Source: Gracilaria domingensis (Eukaryota; Rhodophyta; Florideophyceae; Gracilariales; Gracilariaceae). Taken from it: a stretch of DNA of 64,000 nt. The DNA lies in NCBI GenBank assembly GCA_022539475.1, contig VCMS01000033.1, positions 1 to 64,000 on the forward strand, in the 5' to 3' direction. Made by a program: the position numbers and the translations under genes. A model generated the notes under the pieces. It made no database searches and was not told where the DNA came from. It worked only from the letters and a program-made list of their open reading frames with translations. Positions 30,599-42,855 of the stretch are shown in pieces; the first letter of the stretch is position 1; every line of letters starts with the position of its first letter.

Positions 30599-33500
30599 TT
30601 AACACCGGTCGGTAACATTGAGCTGATCTACCGCTTGCGGTTCTGCGTTCTCCGGAAAGCCCGGGTCTACAGATACTGTCTTCTCCGCTCTGCGGGTGGT
30701 GACCTCACTCAGTTGTGGTGTTCCCGAGGGGGTTACGTTATCCACAGCGGTGTGTACCCCCTGGGTGGGTCGTGTCGTTTCCAGCGCATTGCTCAACGAA
30801 CTCGACGGAGTATCACCACGAGGTACAGCGCCTCGGCGCATCACAACGCTATCGGTAGAGACCGCGAGATTGGTTGCGGTACCTTGCGACACAGTGTGAC
30901 CGTGCGACGCCAGTGTAACGGGTTCCGTGCTTTCCTCCCCCTCCTTAGGCGGTGGCACGGGAGCCACGACGTCCGGTGGGGGGTCAACTCTAGTTGAGTT
31001 TTCCTCTTCATCTCCTGCAACGGGTTGTGCTACCCGCGTGGGTGATTCTGACTTCGGTAGATCCGATAAGCCGCGATCAGGGCGGAGAGTCGCAGGGCGC
31101 GAAGATACGACCTGTTCGTCCCCTGTAGCTTCACCCAGTTGGGTGTTAACGTGAACGTAGGGTGGTGGGGCCAGCGCGACACGGTCTAACGATATCCGTT
31201 CGTGGAGATTATTGATATCCAATACTACGGTATCGTCCGTGACGGAAATAACCTTGTAGGGTCCTTCTGCGATAGGCGAGAGCTTGTGGCGGCGTTCCTT
31301 CTCCGGATTATAGTATTTTTTGCGGAGAAATACCATATCGTCTGGTTTGACCTTTGGTAATGGGGTCTTAACCTTCGCATCGAAGTGGCTCTTATAAGCG
31401 GCGTGCGCCTTATCCATCGCTGTGCGAGCGACCGGTACCATTTTGGTTAACCAATCCTTCCAAGCGTTCCTGTATAACCCAACAGACGGGTACGTAGAAA
31501 GCGTTTCTTGAGCCTCGATTGCAACTGGTGGCGGTACTCTTGACAATACCAACTCAAAAGGGCTAGCTTCGTTACCCGTTGGACTTGGGTGTTGTACGCA
31601 TACGTAATAGCGTCCGTATACAAATCCCAATCCTTAGGATGATCTGCCACATAAGATCTTAATGCATTTAGCATGGTACGGTTAAATCGTTCTACCTGAC
31701 CATTTGTTTGGGGGTGGTAGGTGGTCGTAAATAGATTCTTGACACTCAAGATCCGACAAACGTCCTGGAAAAACTTCGACGTGAACTGTGAACCGTTATC
31801 TCATAATAGATGAACCGGTGGACCGTACACAAAGACCAAGTGGGTGACAAAAGCTTGTGCAACCACAGTGGCCGTAATCCGTTTCAGCGGGACTGTCCGT
31901 ACCAACTTAGAGAACCGATCGGTGATAACCAGAAGGTATCGATTACCTCTTGCGGTTCTGATCAATTCACCTAAGATATCGATAGCGATAAACTCCAAAG
32001 GAGACCGTGCTGGGAACAGCGTTAACTTCTTCGAGTACTTACGAAGTTTCACGTTATTCTTAGCGCACTCAGTGCAAGAGCGTCGTACTGCGTAGCAATC
32101 CAATGCCATTGACGGCCAGTAAAAATCCCTACGCAGGGTCAAGTATAGTTTTCGACCTCCTGGGTGGGCTCCTACATTCACATAGTGTGTCATCACCAAC
32201 ACACGGTTTTGCAGCGAGTATGGGACCACAATTTGGGTATACGCTTCAACCAACCTAACCAGGTATCCCTGATCGTTAACCTGAAAAGGTATACGATCTC
32301 CTCCATTGAGACGAGCGCGAATTCGCGTACAAAACTCATCGGTTTGCTGTTCTCGGATCATCTCCTTGGGAGTGATGGGTACAAAAGATCCAGTCAAGGG
32401 ATCCAACTTCTCAGAAGTGAGCAGGATGTCGTCACAGATGTCATCCGACAAGGATTCGACCCAACCTGCTTGTTCTTCCACCATAAAGCATGGTATGTCC
32501 AGATCGTCAACTGGTGCCGCTTCCGCATCTGTTCCGAAGCGGGGGAGTGCATCTGCCTGCAGATTCAACGTTCCTTTTTTGTACGTAACTGTGAAATCGA
32601 ACTCCGATAACTTCAAGCGCCAACGTATCAAGCGTCCTGATGGTTCCGAGATTTCCATGAGCCATCGGAGAGATGAGTGGTCCGTATGTACCTTGAAATG
32701 GTTGCCCATAAGATATGGCCTCAGTGTAGTTAGAGCCCATACAACGGCTAAGCACTCTTTCTCCGAAACTGAGTAGTTACGTTCGTGTGCGTTCAAGGAT
32801 CGCGACCAGTATCCAATTGGATGTCTCACGCCGTCTTCCGTGACCTGAAACAGGGCGCAACCAACCTGGTGTGCACTGGCATCAGTGTCTACTTCGAATG
32901 GAAATCCTAGCTTAGGCAAAGCCAAGATTGGCGGTGACGTTACTGCGTCAATTAATGCCGAAAAAAGCAGACGCTTCCGCGTCGCCTAGGGGTTCCAGTT
33001 GAACTGGTTGAAATTTTCTCAAAAGATGGTTAAGAGGGGTCGCAATATCTGCGAAGTTCGGGACAAAACGCCGATATACATTACAAAGACCCAGAAAACT
33101 GCGGAGTTCCGTTTGTGTCGTAGGGTGTTTCGCTTCCTTCAGCGACTTCACGCGAACTGCGTCAACTGAGAGCTGTCCAGGTCGAATGATATGCCCTAGG
33201 TATTTGACAGAATCTGTGAAGAACTCGCACTTCTTGAGTTTCAGCGTAATGCCCGCGTCCCTGAGGACTCTCATGACGTCCCGGACGTGTGTTAAGTGGT
33301 CATCAAGGTTATCGGAGAACACGATGATATCGTCAAGATACACCAAGCAGGTCTTCCACTTGAATCGAGCCAAGAGGATATCGATAGCACGTTGAAACGT
33401 AGCCGGTGCGTTGGTTAATCCGAACGGCATTCGCTTAAACCGGTACAAACCTTGGTGGCACACAAAAGCAGTTTTGTCCTTATCCTTTTCACGGATCGGA

Positions 33501-35008
33501 ACTTGCCAGTATCCCCAATTGGCATCCAAGGCGGTGAACACTGTAGCACTCCCAAGCGAGTCAATGTATTCGTCCATCCTGGGTATGGGATAAACGTCTT
33601 TGACGGTGACCGAATTTAGACGACGGTAATCAATACAGAATCGCCATGATCCGTCCGCTTTTGGGACTAGCACCACGGGTGAGGCCCAAGCGGATTGAGC
33701 CGCCTCTATGACGCCAGCGCGTAACATCTTCTCAACCTGAGATTGCTCTTCTTCTCTAGCTTTGGGACCAGCCCGGTATTGGTGTTGGGAAATGGGGCTA
33801 GTACCTGGAAGTAGGTCAATACGGTGTTCCGTGATTCCAATTGTCCCGAACGATCCATCCCACATGGGTGTGAACTCCCTCAACATTTCTCTTAGCTTAC
33901 CTCTATGAGATTCAGGTACATGATCAAAATTCAACTGTTCCAGTTCCTTGACAGGGTCTGTATCTTCCGTTCCTGGTGGCAACGCTTTACCCTCGGTGGG
34001 TGCCAGCGATTCGGTAACTTCGCTCGCCGGGGTAACCGATGCGGTAAAAGCGGTTTCCGCTGATCCCTCCCCCGCCTTAGCATCGGTTATACCGAGAACA
34101 TCCGCAACGGGTATCTTCGTCGGTACGATAGCAGCAGGGTGTGGGAGAGTGGTACCAAGGATTTGGTTTTTAGCTAACCACTGTCGGGTTGTGCCAAAGT
34201 TGGCGACCAAAACTCTGAATGGTTTGTCGGGTTCCACCGAGATTACTCCGTTCGCCAAAGCGAGTTGCTTCTGATCATACAATGATGGCAATGGTTGTAC
34301 CACACGTAGACCAGACTGCTTAGTAGTTATGGTGACCCAAACTTGGGATTGCGCAGGGATTGCGATGGCATGAGCCACATGGAGCTTAGATGATACCGGG
34401 TCGACGGTTGGAACTTCCTGTACAGCAGGGAGCGGGACGCGCTTGCGTGTAGCTCTCTTTAGCGGTTTCCTTACAATCGGTATTTCGGAACCATCATCCA
34501 TGGTAATAACTCGAGCTCGAGGTCGAATCGCTTCAACAAAACGATCACAAAAGTCACAACCGAGTATCACCGGTGCGGCAATGCTTTTGCAAACCATGAA
34601 ATCCACTTTAACCATACAGGTTCCTAATCGTACCATGAGAGGTATGTACCCAAAAGTACGCAACGGGTTATTGTTGGCATCCGCGATGTCCAAACCTGGA
34701 CCATGACGAATTTCATCCCGTAGCGCGGCTGGCACCAACTCAAGGTGAATCAGGTTCGGTGCAGCTCCTGTATCCAACACAGACAACTGTCGAACCATGA
34801 ACTGGGTAGACAAGCCAAGATCGGCATAAACTTTGTAGTTTCTCTTGGCCATCACATGAACTCTTTCCGGAATACGGAGATTACGGGACCGTATCCACGG
34901 ACGACGTAGAACCGAAAGGTGTTCTGAGCTCACGTCAGTTGTAGCCGCTATCCTTGAAAGGATTCTAACAGCTGGGGAGCGAAGCTGTGACGCCTCGGGC
35001 GCCTTCAA
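30599..35008 (-). pseudogene. Ty3/gypsy Pol (protease-RT-RNase H-integrase), interrupted
   Basis: Domains in order are aspartic protease (LDTGAAPNLI), reverse transcriptase (FCIDYRRLN, ALDANWGYWQ, YLDDIIVF), RNase H (FEVDTDAS), integrase with a His/Cys zinc site (CTECAK), core residues in AIDILGE, DNGSQF and NGQVERFN, and a 200-residue Pro/Ser/Thr/Glu-rich tail. Breaks are a frame change at a run of six T between RT and RNase H (32961-32966), a TGA (31803-31801) just before the second catalytic Asp of integrase, and a one-base change near 31560. Homology continues on both sides of each. No clear chromodomain remains in the pol frame. Confidence 0.9.
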
Positions 35009-35160
35009 CTTCGGCTCGGAAGGCGCCCCTCCCGTAGGGGAAACTCCCGAAGTCAGTTTTTCTGAACGGGGCTCACCGAATTCGGTGCGTGAACTCCGTT
35101 CGGGGGGCCTAACTGAACCGCATGCGTGGGTACTTCGCCTTGAACCTGGTTCGAAGGTGC

Positions 35161-37122
35161 CTATGCCGGAACGGAGGGCTGAGCATAAACCGGAACCGGT
35201 AATCCCAGTTCAGCTCTGGCCTTATCATATTCCTTTCGTGGAACAGATTCCTTTTCCTCGGCCGTGAGGGCGTCGTAATACCCAATAATTTTCGGCCTGT
35301 GCGACGGCGGAAATACGCACTGCGTCGATACGTGACCTGGAAGGTAGCACTGGTAACATATGACCGAGGCCGGTTTGTCGCGAGGGCGATTGTCCACTCG
35401 ACGTTGTGGTGCTGTGTCCTTCCACCCTGGACGGTTCAGACGCGACGAATTGTTAGCGTAAGGCAGCGGGGCTGCAGGCCCCCGGACACCTTGGGCATAC
35501 AATTCGGGGTCTTCTTCCGTGCTCGGAATCGAGGTTGACGGCAGGTCCGTAGATCCGTAAGAATCGGGGTTACTTCCGATGAAGTGGACGTTATCAGCAT
35601 CACCGACAGCGGTTTCACGTCGCAAAACCGACATCGATCGTGACGAACTCTCCGCGAGTAGCGCTTTCGAGCGGCGCTGCCCCGGGTTGCGGGCTCGATA
35701 CGTCTCTCCTTCCGCCTGAGCGTAATTAACCACCTCTAGGTACGTCATTCGACGTTTTTCCTCGCGTCGGCGAGCGACCAACGACCGAATGGTGGGGTCC
35801 AAACCATCAACAAACATGGTACACCGCTCCTGTGCGGAATACACATTACCACATCGGTGAAACGCTTTGTTCAACCGCGTTGAATAAACCGTTTCAGATT
35901 CTCCACTATTCTGTCTAGTGTCGCGAACAGCAAGAGTAGCGCTGTAGATCGCGTTGGAAGTCGCGTACGACTTGAGAAGGTAGTTCACGGCTTCCGGCCA
36001 ACACGTGACTCCTCCTTCTGAGGCTCTCGAGGTTCCTCGAACTGAGTTGTACTGATCTTCCGCAGTCCCTGTTAGGAAGTACGGCAGTGCCACATATGCC
36101 TGTGCTTCACTCATACCGAGTATATCGGCCTCCTAGACGAACCTGGCAAGGAAATCCAAGATAAGGATAGGATCTTTCCCCGAGAACTTCCTTGTTTCAA
36201 GGGTAACATTCAACCTTCGAATGTAGTCCTTCACCTTACCGGTTCCTCGCCAGGAGCGATTCGAAGTAACATCTTTCAACCGATAATAGCGGTACGACAA
36301 CAGCTTTGCGTAGAGCGGGTCCGTCGGCTTTAACTCTTTGAGTCCCAAGTGGCGCCGTCCTTTCACGCGTGATCTCATCACTGCCTGAGTAGACTGCGTC
36401 GCTTTCGAACGTGTCGAACGTGACCTATGACGGTTGTCATCACTATCAGATGAATATGACGAACTGTCTTCAGTCATGCCGCTCGAGTCAGAGCGCGATG
36501 AATCCGAATCGTAGTGAACTCGTTTTGGGTGTCGACGTTTCTGCTTCACCGAACGATGGTCTTCATCTGCAGATGGATTTCCTTGAGGAACCTGTGCGTC
36601 CACAGCTTCATCTATACGGATTGTATCCTCCAGCGTTTCCAAGCGCGAACGAATTCGACCGATATCGGTGCGCATTTCCTCGACAAATGCCCGGTACTCC
36701 GTGACGAAGACGTCTGGGGTACCCAGATTTTCCATAATGGAATTCACGTCCCTTCTCAGAAGACGTAAGTCTCCTGAGACATCCCTCACCTGGGTATTAT
36801 CAACCTGCGTCCTCAACGAGGTAACATCCTGTAGGAGTTCCACGTGAGCAGCGTGATTAATATCCAAGCGGGATTCCAACCTAGCCAACTCGGCTACGGT
36901 AGCAGCGTTAGGGTTAACCATGGATGGTGTCTCAACGACGGGTTGAGCAGAACCCACGTTTTCCTTAGGTGCTTCCGTAACTGAGCGCGTTCTCCGGGGG
37001 CGGGGTACGACCTCAAGAGGTTGCGCCTCATCTGGGATAGACCGGGACGTCGGTGCAACGGGTGGAACCGCAGCTGACGATCGCGCTGAACCAGCTCGAG
37101 AACCTCGAGGCGGTTGCGGCAT
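35161..37122 (-). pseudogene. Ty3/gypsy Gag with one in-frame TAG
   Basis: Gag packages the element RNA. I take the start at MPQPPRGSRAG (37122), although the frame is open to 37191. Next come a Pro-rich N-terminus, a heptad-rich coiled-coil region (residues about 70-180), an Arg/Ser-rich hinge, the capsid-like helical region and a CCHC knuckle (CYQCYLPGHVSTQC). A TAG at 36135-36133 lies between LDFLARFV and EADILG. The related Gag of element C has Gln there, so CAG to TAG explains it. The frame is otherwise open to 35161. Confidence 0.88.
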
Positions 37123-37345
37123 ACTGAAAACCAGTAAGCAATCTGATCCAGATGATCCAGTTAAACTCGTACACGAGTCTCCAAAGAACAAGAAAACTCA
37201 ATAAACCTTCTCGGTAAACCACCACGTCAGCGGTTCACGTTCAAAAATTGTCAACCTCCAAAACTCTAAAGAGTCCCCTGATGGTTGTCAGAAAACGGTG
37301 ATCCGTCAACAATCAAGTCAATTCCACGACAGTGTCCTAAAACGG

Positions 37346-37363
37346 TTCTAAGTCGGGAGACCA
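37346..37363 (-). other. tRNA primer binding site of element A
   Basis: On the minus strand TGGTCTCCCGACTTAGAA begins three bases inside the 5' LTR, fitting a tRNA 3' end of ...GGGAGACCA. The identical 18 bases occur at the same place in element C (45191-45208). I cannot say which tRNA it is. Confidence 0.7.
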
Positions 37364-37366
37364 CTT

Positions 37367-38340
37367 TGTGGGGCAAACTCGGAAGAGTGAAACCCACCAG
37401 ACTGTCCGAAGGTCCGCTCTCGTGAGAGATGGCACACCAGTGACAGAGCCCTCTGTACCACCGTAACTCGGTTGTAAGGCCGAAGTGGCAACTGGCTATA
37501 CCTACAGAGGTGCTAGGCCACGTCGTGAGGAAACGATGAGAAACTCCAGAGATGGGGTGGTATCGGCAACGATGAAACACGACCAACGACAGGTGTAGTC
37601 CCGAGAGGGAAAGCAACAGAAAACAACAACCAAACAACACCCACACGCGACGGGTAGGGCCTCCTCGGCACTGTGCCCGGAGCGGGGCGAGATCCTCCAA
37701 CGGTAATGCACGGGTTTTCGTAAACACGGCAAAACTCTATACAGAGTCGGATCACTTCGTAATCTAGTCCTATACCTCCTCGGTACGACCCTCAGGTCCC
37801 GACATCAACGACAGATGTTCCTCAAAGGTACCGAGATGGTAGGACCACCGTAACCAGACTTGGCTATACTCGCGAGAGTGATAACCCACGTAGGCGGTTG
37901 GCGCCAGAGCCTCACTCGTGTAGAGTCCACTCAGGAGAGCGCTACTCGACAAAGAGTTCACTTAGAAGTGCTCGGGTTGACTTTACAAAGGTGCTCGCGA
38001 CGACGAGGTCGAGCTCACCTAAGTAGGTCTAAACTAACTATATACACGTGGTGCACACCCGCAGGGGTCCCTACACGTGGCTAGCCCAGTGTCAGGCACC
38101 TCAGGTGCACTATCTATTATCCCGTAATATGCACACACACGGTGGTGTAGTACAGGCGTCCACCTAGCGGTATTGGCCAGCAATGGCAACCCTGATTACA
38201 GGTAACTGTGGGAAAGCCACTCCAAAAGTAACCGCCAAAATTGGGTCCAACTCATAACTCTTCGGGTTCATCCTCGTATCACTCCCCTGAGTATATGAGG
38301 CGCATCATCCTGATAACCACACAAATTGCGTTGCTCTACA
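37367..38340 (-). repeat. 5' LTR of element A
   Basis: 974 bases, nearly identical to 26530-27503. It is followed by TTAAC and the interrupted recombinase gene. Confidence 0.95.
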
Positions 38341-38345
38341 TTAAC
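38341..38345. repeat. Target-site duplication TTAAC (right)
   Basis: Matches 26525-26529 exactly. Confidence 0.95.
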
Positions 38346-38921
38346 CACAGAGGGGCGTTGCCGCAAGCCTTTTTTAAGCCACAGAATGTCAGCGCTGAGA
38401 CGCTTGTTCGGTATGTCACCGATGCCTGTGAGGCAAATCATATTACTGGTGCGGGATCGAAACTTTCTATGACGCTGCATGGTTTGCGTGCGACTGTTGT
38501 AACGCAGCTTTTTGGTGCTGGGATGGACGACGCTAGCGTTGCAAAGCGTTCTGGTCATCGGGACCCAAGGTCATTTGCGGCTTATACGAATTTGCGTGGA
38601 TCACTTGGCAAGCCCCAACAAGAAGGAATACTGGGCGGCTTTGAAGAGCCAAAGGCAAAGCGCGCCGTATCTGTGAATCCATGCAAAGTCGGGAGTACGC
38701 AATCAGAGGATCTATGTTCATTTGAGAAGGAGAATTTGGATTTGGGTTTAGATTCTGGACAAAATATGGAGAAGACTGGATTCAATACAGGCCGGAATGC
38801 TGCTTTGACGTTGCCTACATTCTTGCGAAATGAGGGAGCTTTGAATGGAAATGTAACAATCAATGTGAACTTTGGGGTTGGTGCCGGCAAGATTGGACCT
38901 GGATGCGGAGAGGGTTTGTGA
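38346..38921 (+). CDS. Crypton-type tyrosine recombinase, 3' part
   Basis: 191 codons that continue the frame of 25345-26529 after the insertion is removed. It carries the other catalytic residues of a tyrosine recombinase: LHGLRATVV (His-x-x-Arg), SGHRD (His) and FAAYTNLRG (the Tyr nucleophile). A charged, Gly/Asn-rich tail follows. With the Arg in the 5' part the R-HxxR-H-Y set is complete. The gene was probably functional before element A landed; the C-terminal half now has no start of its own. Confidence 0.85.
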   Translation, partial: HRGALPQAFFKPQNVSAETLVRYVTDACEANHITGAGSKLSMTLHGLRATVVTQLFGAGMDDASVAKRSGHRDPRSFAAYTNLRGSLGKPQQEGILGGFEEPKAKRAVSVNPCKVGSTQSEDLCSFEKENLDLGLDSGQNMEKTGFNTGRNAALTLPTFLRNEGALNGNVTINVNFGVGAGKIGPGCGEGL

Positions 38922-40119
38922 CGGAAACCTTGCAGGCGGCCCCACTGTCTTCTTCTGTCCGTGTTATTATGAGACTGTCTTTGTTATTCTGACAAGATCT
39001 GTCTGAAACCATTCTTGCGATTAAAATTAAGGTGACCAGGAGTAGTTATTTTCTATGTCCCCAGTCCAGAATATCAGATACCCAGTCAGGACCTGAGTGA
39101 CAATTGCACACATCACTTGCACATAACATTCTCTTCGCGCCCGACAAGCGCCGTGCGATTCCGCAGCCGCCATTTCCCCCCAACCTGCCTTGGCCCATCA
39201 ATGTGTTCTCATGGGCCGGGCGTTGCCATGCGCCAAGATCCTTCCGAGCACAAACCGACCCATCGTCCACTCTCTACTTCTGCTACTCGTACATTTATGT
39301 GTCAGCCGCTCTGCGCTTACCGCTGCACGCGCTTCTGCTGCAAAAGACTGCTGCTGGCCCGAGAGAATACAACTGATGGCACGTTGCACTTGATCCGAGG
39401 TGGTACACTTTTGTCCCACATCACTCGCAATTCGCACTGCATCAAATCGGAAAGCATTCTCGTTGCGCGTCGCGCACCACCAATCGATACTCTGCGCGTG
39501 CAATGTGTAACTGAAAACCTCCCCGCACGTTGGCCCTTTGGCTCGTTACGTCCAACACCAACATGCACTGTGCATTCACTCGAGGCGCATGGTGCAGTTG
39601 AGAGGTTCGTACGTAACTGTGTTTTAGGCGTGCACTGCTTTTCTTCGCCCTGTTGCATCAGCCGGCGACACGCGTACCACCGCCAGGTCGTCACCAAAAG
39701 ACGTCCAAGCTCATTCTCTCACGCTTCTTTCCTTCCTTCGATCTTCCCCCACCCCCGACCTTTTCCTTCTCTCTCTTGCTTCTCCCGCCCCCCTCTTCTC
39801 CGCTTCAACCCCCTTTATCATTCCCGCACTTTATCCACCGCTTTCTCATCTCGGTCCCATCTTCTTTTCTTCGACCACTCCCTCTTCTCTTTATATCGCT
39901 TCGAACTTCTATATCTCATCTGTATCTCTCGTTGTTTACCCCCGATCTCTTTGTCCTGCCCTGCTCGCCATTTCCCCCCCATGCAATGCTCTCCCTCCTC
40001 CAGGGCGGACGGGTCGCCTGGCGGCGAAGAACCAGTCCTTTTTTCCGACGAGCTACAATCAAGAAGATCATCCTAATCTTCTTCTATACACAATTTCTCC
40101 AATATTGCCCTTTCTAATC
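38922..40119. other. Intergenic, strongly pyrimidine-rich plus strand from 39710
   Basis: Between about 39710 and 40090 the plus strand is mostly C and T (TTCCTTCC, CTCTCTC runs), which keeps several frames open without real coding content. It may be the leader of the CHD-like gene. A 319-residue plus frame (39117-40076) is Ser/Pro/Arg-rich and not convincing. Confidence 0.5.
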
Positions 40120-42855
40120 CAATTGTTCACCACAACAACCCTCCTCGCTTTGCACACAATCCCCAATTTCTCCCGACCGTAATGACTCCTTCTCTTCTCA
40201 TTATCATGGCGAAGATGCCAACGAAGATGAGGATGTGGTCGATGCTGACGTTCAAGTATAGCTTGAGGACGAGCTGGACCAGGGGGATCAAGATGCCCAA
40301 TACGCTTCCGGAAACAGTTCAAACCACTCACAACCACTGCCAAAAGGCCACCATCCTCATAGTGATAATGATGATCAGTCGAACATAGTTCGCAGGAGAA
40401 GTCGCTCGCAACAGAAATTTGTTATCCCAGAAGATATGCGTGGCGAAACCCGCTATTTCCGTCGTTCCTCTCGCTCAAGGCATGCGCCAAAGCGCCTATC
40501 AATTTCCCCACCAAACTCCCGCTGTCTCTAGCGTTGTCAGTGACTCTGACTACAATGCTAATGATGGTACGTTAATTTATCTTTCAACTAATACTGCCTT
40601 TCGCGCTAACTTCTGTTCTTCTCTAACACATGTCGTCTCTGCATTCTCCACATCTTTTCTGACACATCTGACAAAGAAGAGGACGAAGATGAAGAATATG
40701 AACGCCTTGATGATGACGATTTCACTTTAGAATCAGGTAGGAAGACAAGATCTCGCGCAAAGCGATCATCGTCTGGGCAGGCCAGTCGTATGAGACGATT
40801 CGAAACCAGTGACGCTGATGACCGCGTCGACGATAGTACCGCATCTTCATCTGACTCTGACGGTGATTTGCTCATGGATGGAAGTCCTGCAAAACTTGCT
40901 GCGAAGCGCAGGCGCAGATCATCGCAACATCCGAAGAAACGACGGAGAACAAATTCCGTTCCCGTCGATGATGAAGCATTCCGAAGTGCGGGCATTAATA
41001 GTCAGACAGGTGTTACGGTGAATTACTTTGAGGGGGGACGATCTGTCTAAAGAAGAAGCTGCTATTCTTGCAGCGAAGCAGGCTGAGGAGGCTGCAGATG
41101 CCAGCATACCATGCGTTGACCAAGTTTTGGACTATCGAGTTATGGGTGGGAAACCGAAAGCGGGTGAAGACGATGGACCTTACACGGATTTTCGGTCTCC
41201 AATGTAGAATTCAAGATCATTTGGACTAACGCTTTGTTCCGGAAGTGCACGTTGAAAACATGGAATACTTTTCAGTCACTGAAAGGTGCGAAGAAGGTCA
41301 GCAACTTTGTCAAGTCGGTTGAAGAAGTACGAAAACAATCTTGAGCCATGCGACTCCAGAAGATATTGAGGACCTGCGCGTAAATAAGGAAGAAAATAGA
41401 GAGCTCTTCGGAAGCTATGAGGTTGTTGACCGCATCATTGCCGAGAGCGAAACTGAAGAGTTGGGTACGAAGTACTTGGTGAAGTGGTGTATTCTCTCTC
41501 TTATGAGGATTGAACTTCGGAGAAAAGTTCTGATCTTAGTACTGAGGCTGACATGAAAGCCGTAGATGCGTTCAATGACAGAGAACAAGCATTCCTGTCT
41601 ATGACAAGTTAAAAGCGCTTCAACCCCTTCAATGTCAAAGAAGATAGGCCTAAAATGAAGCGCATGACTGAGCAGCCAAAGTTTCTTCATGGAGAAGGGC
41701 GAACTCTTCGACCATATCAGCTTAACGGTCTTAAATTTCTTGATATTGCGTGGACGAAGCGCAACAACGTTATTCTCGCAGACGAGATGGGTCTTGGAAT
41801 GACTCTGCAAACCATATCCTTTTTTGGCTGGTTGATGTATGCCCTTAATATCCATGGTTTGTTTCTTGTTGTCGTACCACTGAGCACCATAGCAGGATGG
41901 GTTCGGGAATTTAGGCAGTGGCTACCGGACATGAACGTCATATGCTACGTTTGGAATGCCAAATAGGGCCACGATTCGAGAGCATGAGTTTTTCTCATCA
42001 GCCAAAGGAGGCACTGAAAAGTTCCACACGCTTCTTACAACACCAGAGCTTCTTATGCAGGACGTTGACTATCTTGGTGAATTTAGGTGGTCCATGATTG
42101 CCGTGGACGAAGCTCACCGTTTGAAGAATGAAACAAGTGCTCTGCACACAGCAACAGCTAGTCTGCGCTATGAAAACCGTCTGCTAGTCACCGGAACCCC
42201 ACTGCAGAATTCAGTGCGCTGGTTATGGGCGCTGCTACACTTCCTGAACCTAACGAAGTTTCCTAGCGCGGAAGCATTTGAGGAACGCTTTTCTTTTGCG
42301 CCGTTGAGAGATCCAAAGCGTGTAAGCGAGCTTCACAATACCTTGCGTCCCTACAGTAGCGTCGTCAAATGGGTGATGTCGAGAAATTCTTGCCGAAGAA
42401 AACTTATGCTGTTCTTCGAGTGGTAATGACTTCCGCCGAGCAGCAATATTTCCGTTGGTTACTAACTAAAGATATAACACAGTTGAACGAAGCTAAAAAA
42501 GCCAGAGGCATTGGTAACACTTCTAGTATCCGAAACCTTCTCATGGAGTTGAAGAAGTGCTGCAACCACCCGTATCTTTTTCCCAACTATGCAGATACCT
42601 CCACCCCAAATACTGTGGAAGAATTAATTCGTGCCTCTGCGAAGATGATTCTTTTGGACAAACTTGTGCTTCTCCTCAAGGAAAAAGGACATCGAGTGCT
42701 TATTTTTTCTCAAATGGTGAAGATTTTGAACATACTTCAAGACTACTGTCGAATGCGGCTGTTCGCATTTCAACGACTTGGTGGAAGTGTTGCGAACCAA
42801 GTTCGCCAGCACGCAGTCCAACACTTTAATGCCCCAGACTCGACTTACTTTACTT
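40120..42855 (+). pseudogene. CHD1-like chromatin remodeller, decayed and truncated
   Basis: CHD1 proteins slide nucleosomes using ATP. The N-terminal acidic/basic region (RRRSRSQQKFVIPEDMRGE) carries a TAG at 40259. A clean intron follows (40567-40676, GTACGT...AAAG), then more acidic and Lys/Arg-rich sequence. Next are a worn first chromodomain, a second one (YEVVDRIIAESETEELGTKYLVKW) and the SNF2 ATPase (LRPYQLNGLKFL, DEMGLGMTLQT, VVPLSTIAGW, VDEAHRLKN, LVTGTPLQNS, LMELKKCCNHPYLFP, RVLIFSQMVKILNIL). The sequence stops at HFNAPDS, in the middle of the helicase C domain, where element C begins. The Walker A Lys is Met (GLGMT). The frame shifts at six G (41032-41037) and several more times. 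Confidence 0.88.
40567..40676 (+). other. Spliceosomal intron in the CHD1-like gene
   Basis: 110 bases from GTACGT to a pyrimidine-rich ...ACAAAG end. Removing it joins two acidic stretches in frame (DYNANDG/E then EDEDEEYERL). Confidence 0.75.

Larger units (their letters stand above)
26530..38340 (-). mobile_element. Complete Ty3/gypsy element A, 11.8 kb
   Basis: Two 974-base LTRs differ at roughly five positions and are flanked by a 5-bp duplication. The element reads right to left: 5' LTR 37367-38340, primer binding site, gag, protease, RT, RNase H, integrase, long C-terminal tail, 1.1-kb gap, an ORF on the opposite strand, polypurine tract, and 3' LTR 26530-27503. LTR similarity near 99.5 percent means a recent insertion. 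Even so, gag has one TAG, integrase one TGA, and pol two frame breaks, so this copy cannot move without help. The antisense ORF is fully open apart from its conserved UAG. Confidence 0.95.

Noticed and set aside
39117-40076. 319-residue plus ORF
   Set aside because: Mostly due to the pyrimidine-rich tract; no domain, and it ends before the CHD1-like frame without a usable splice site.
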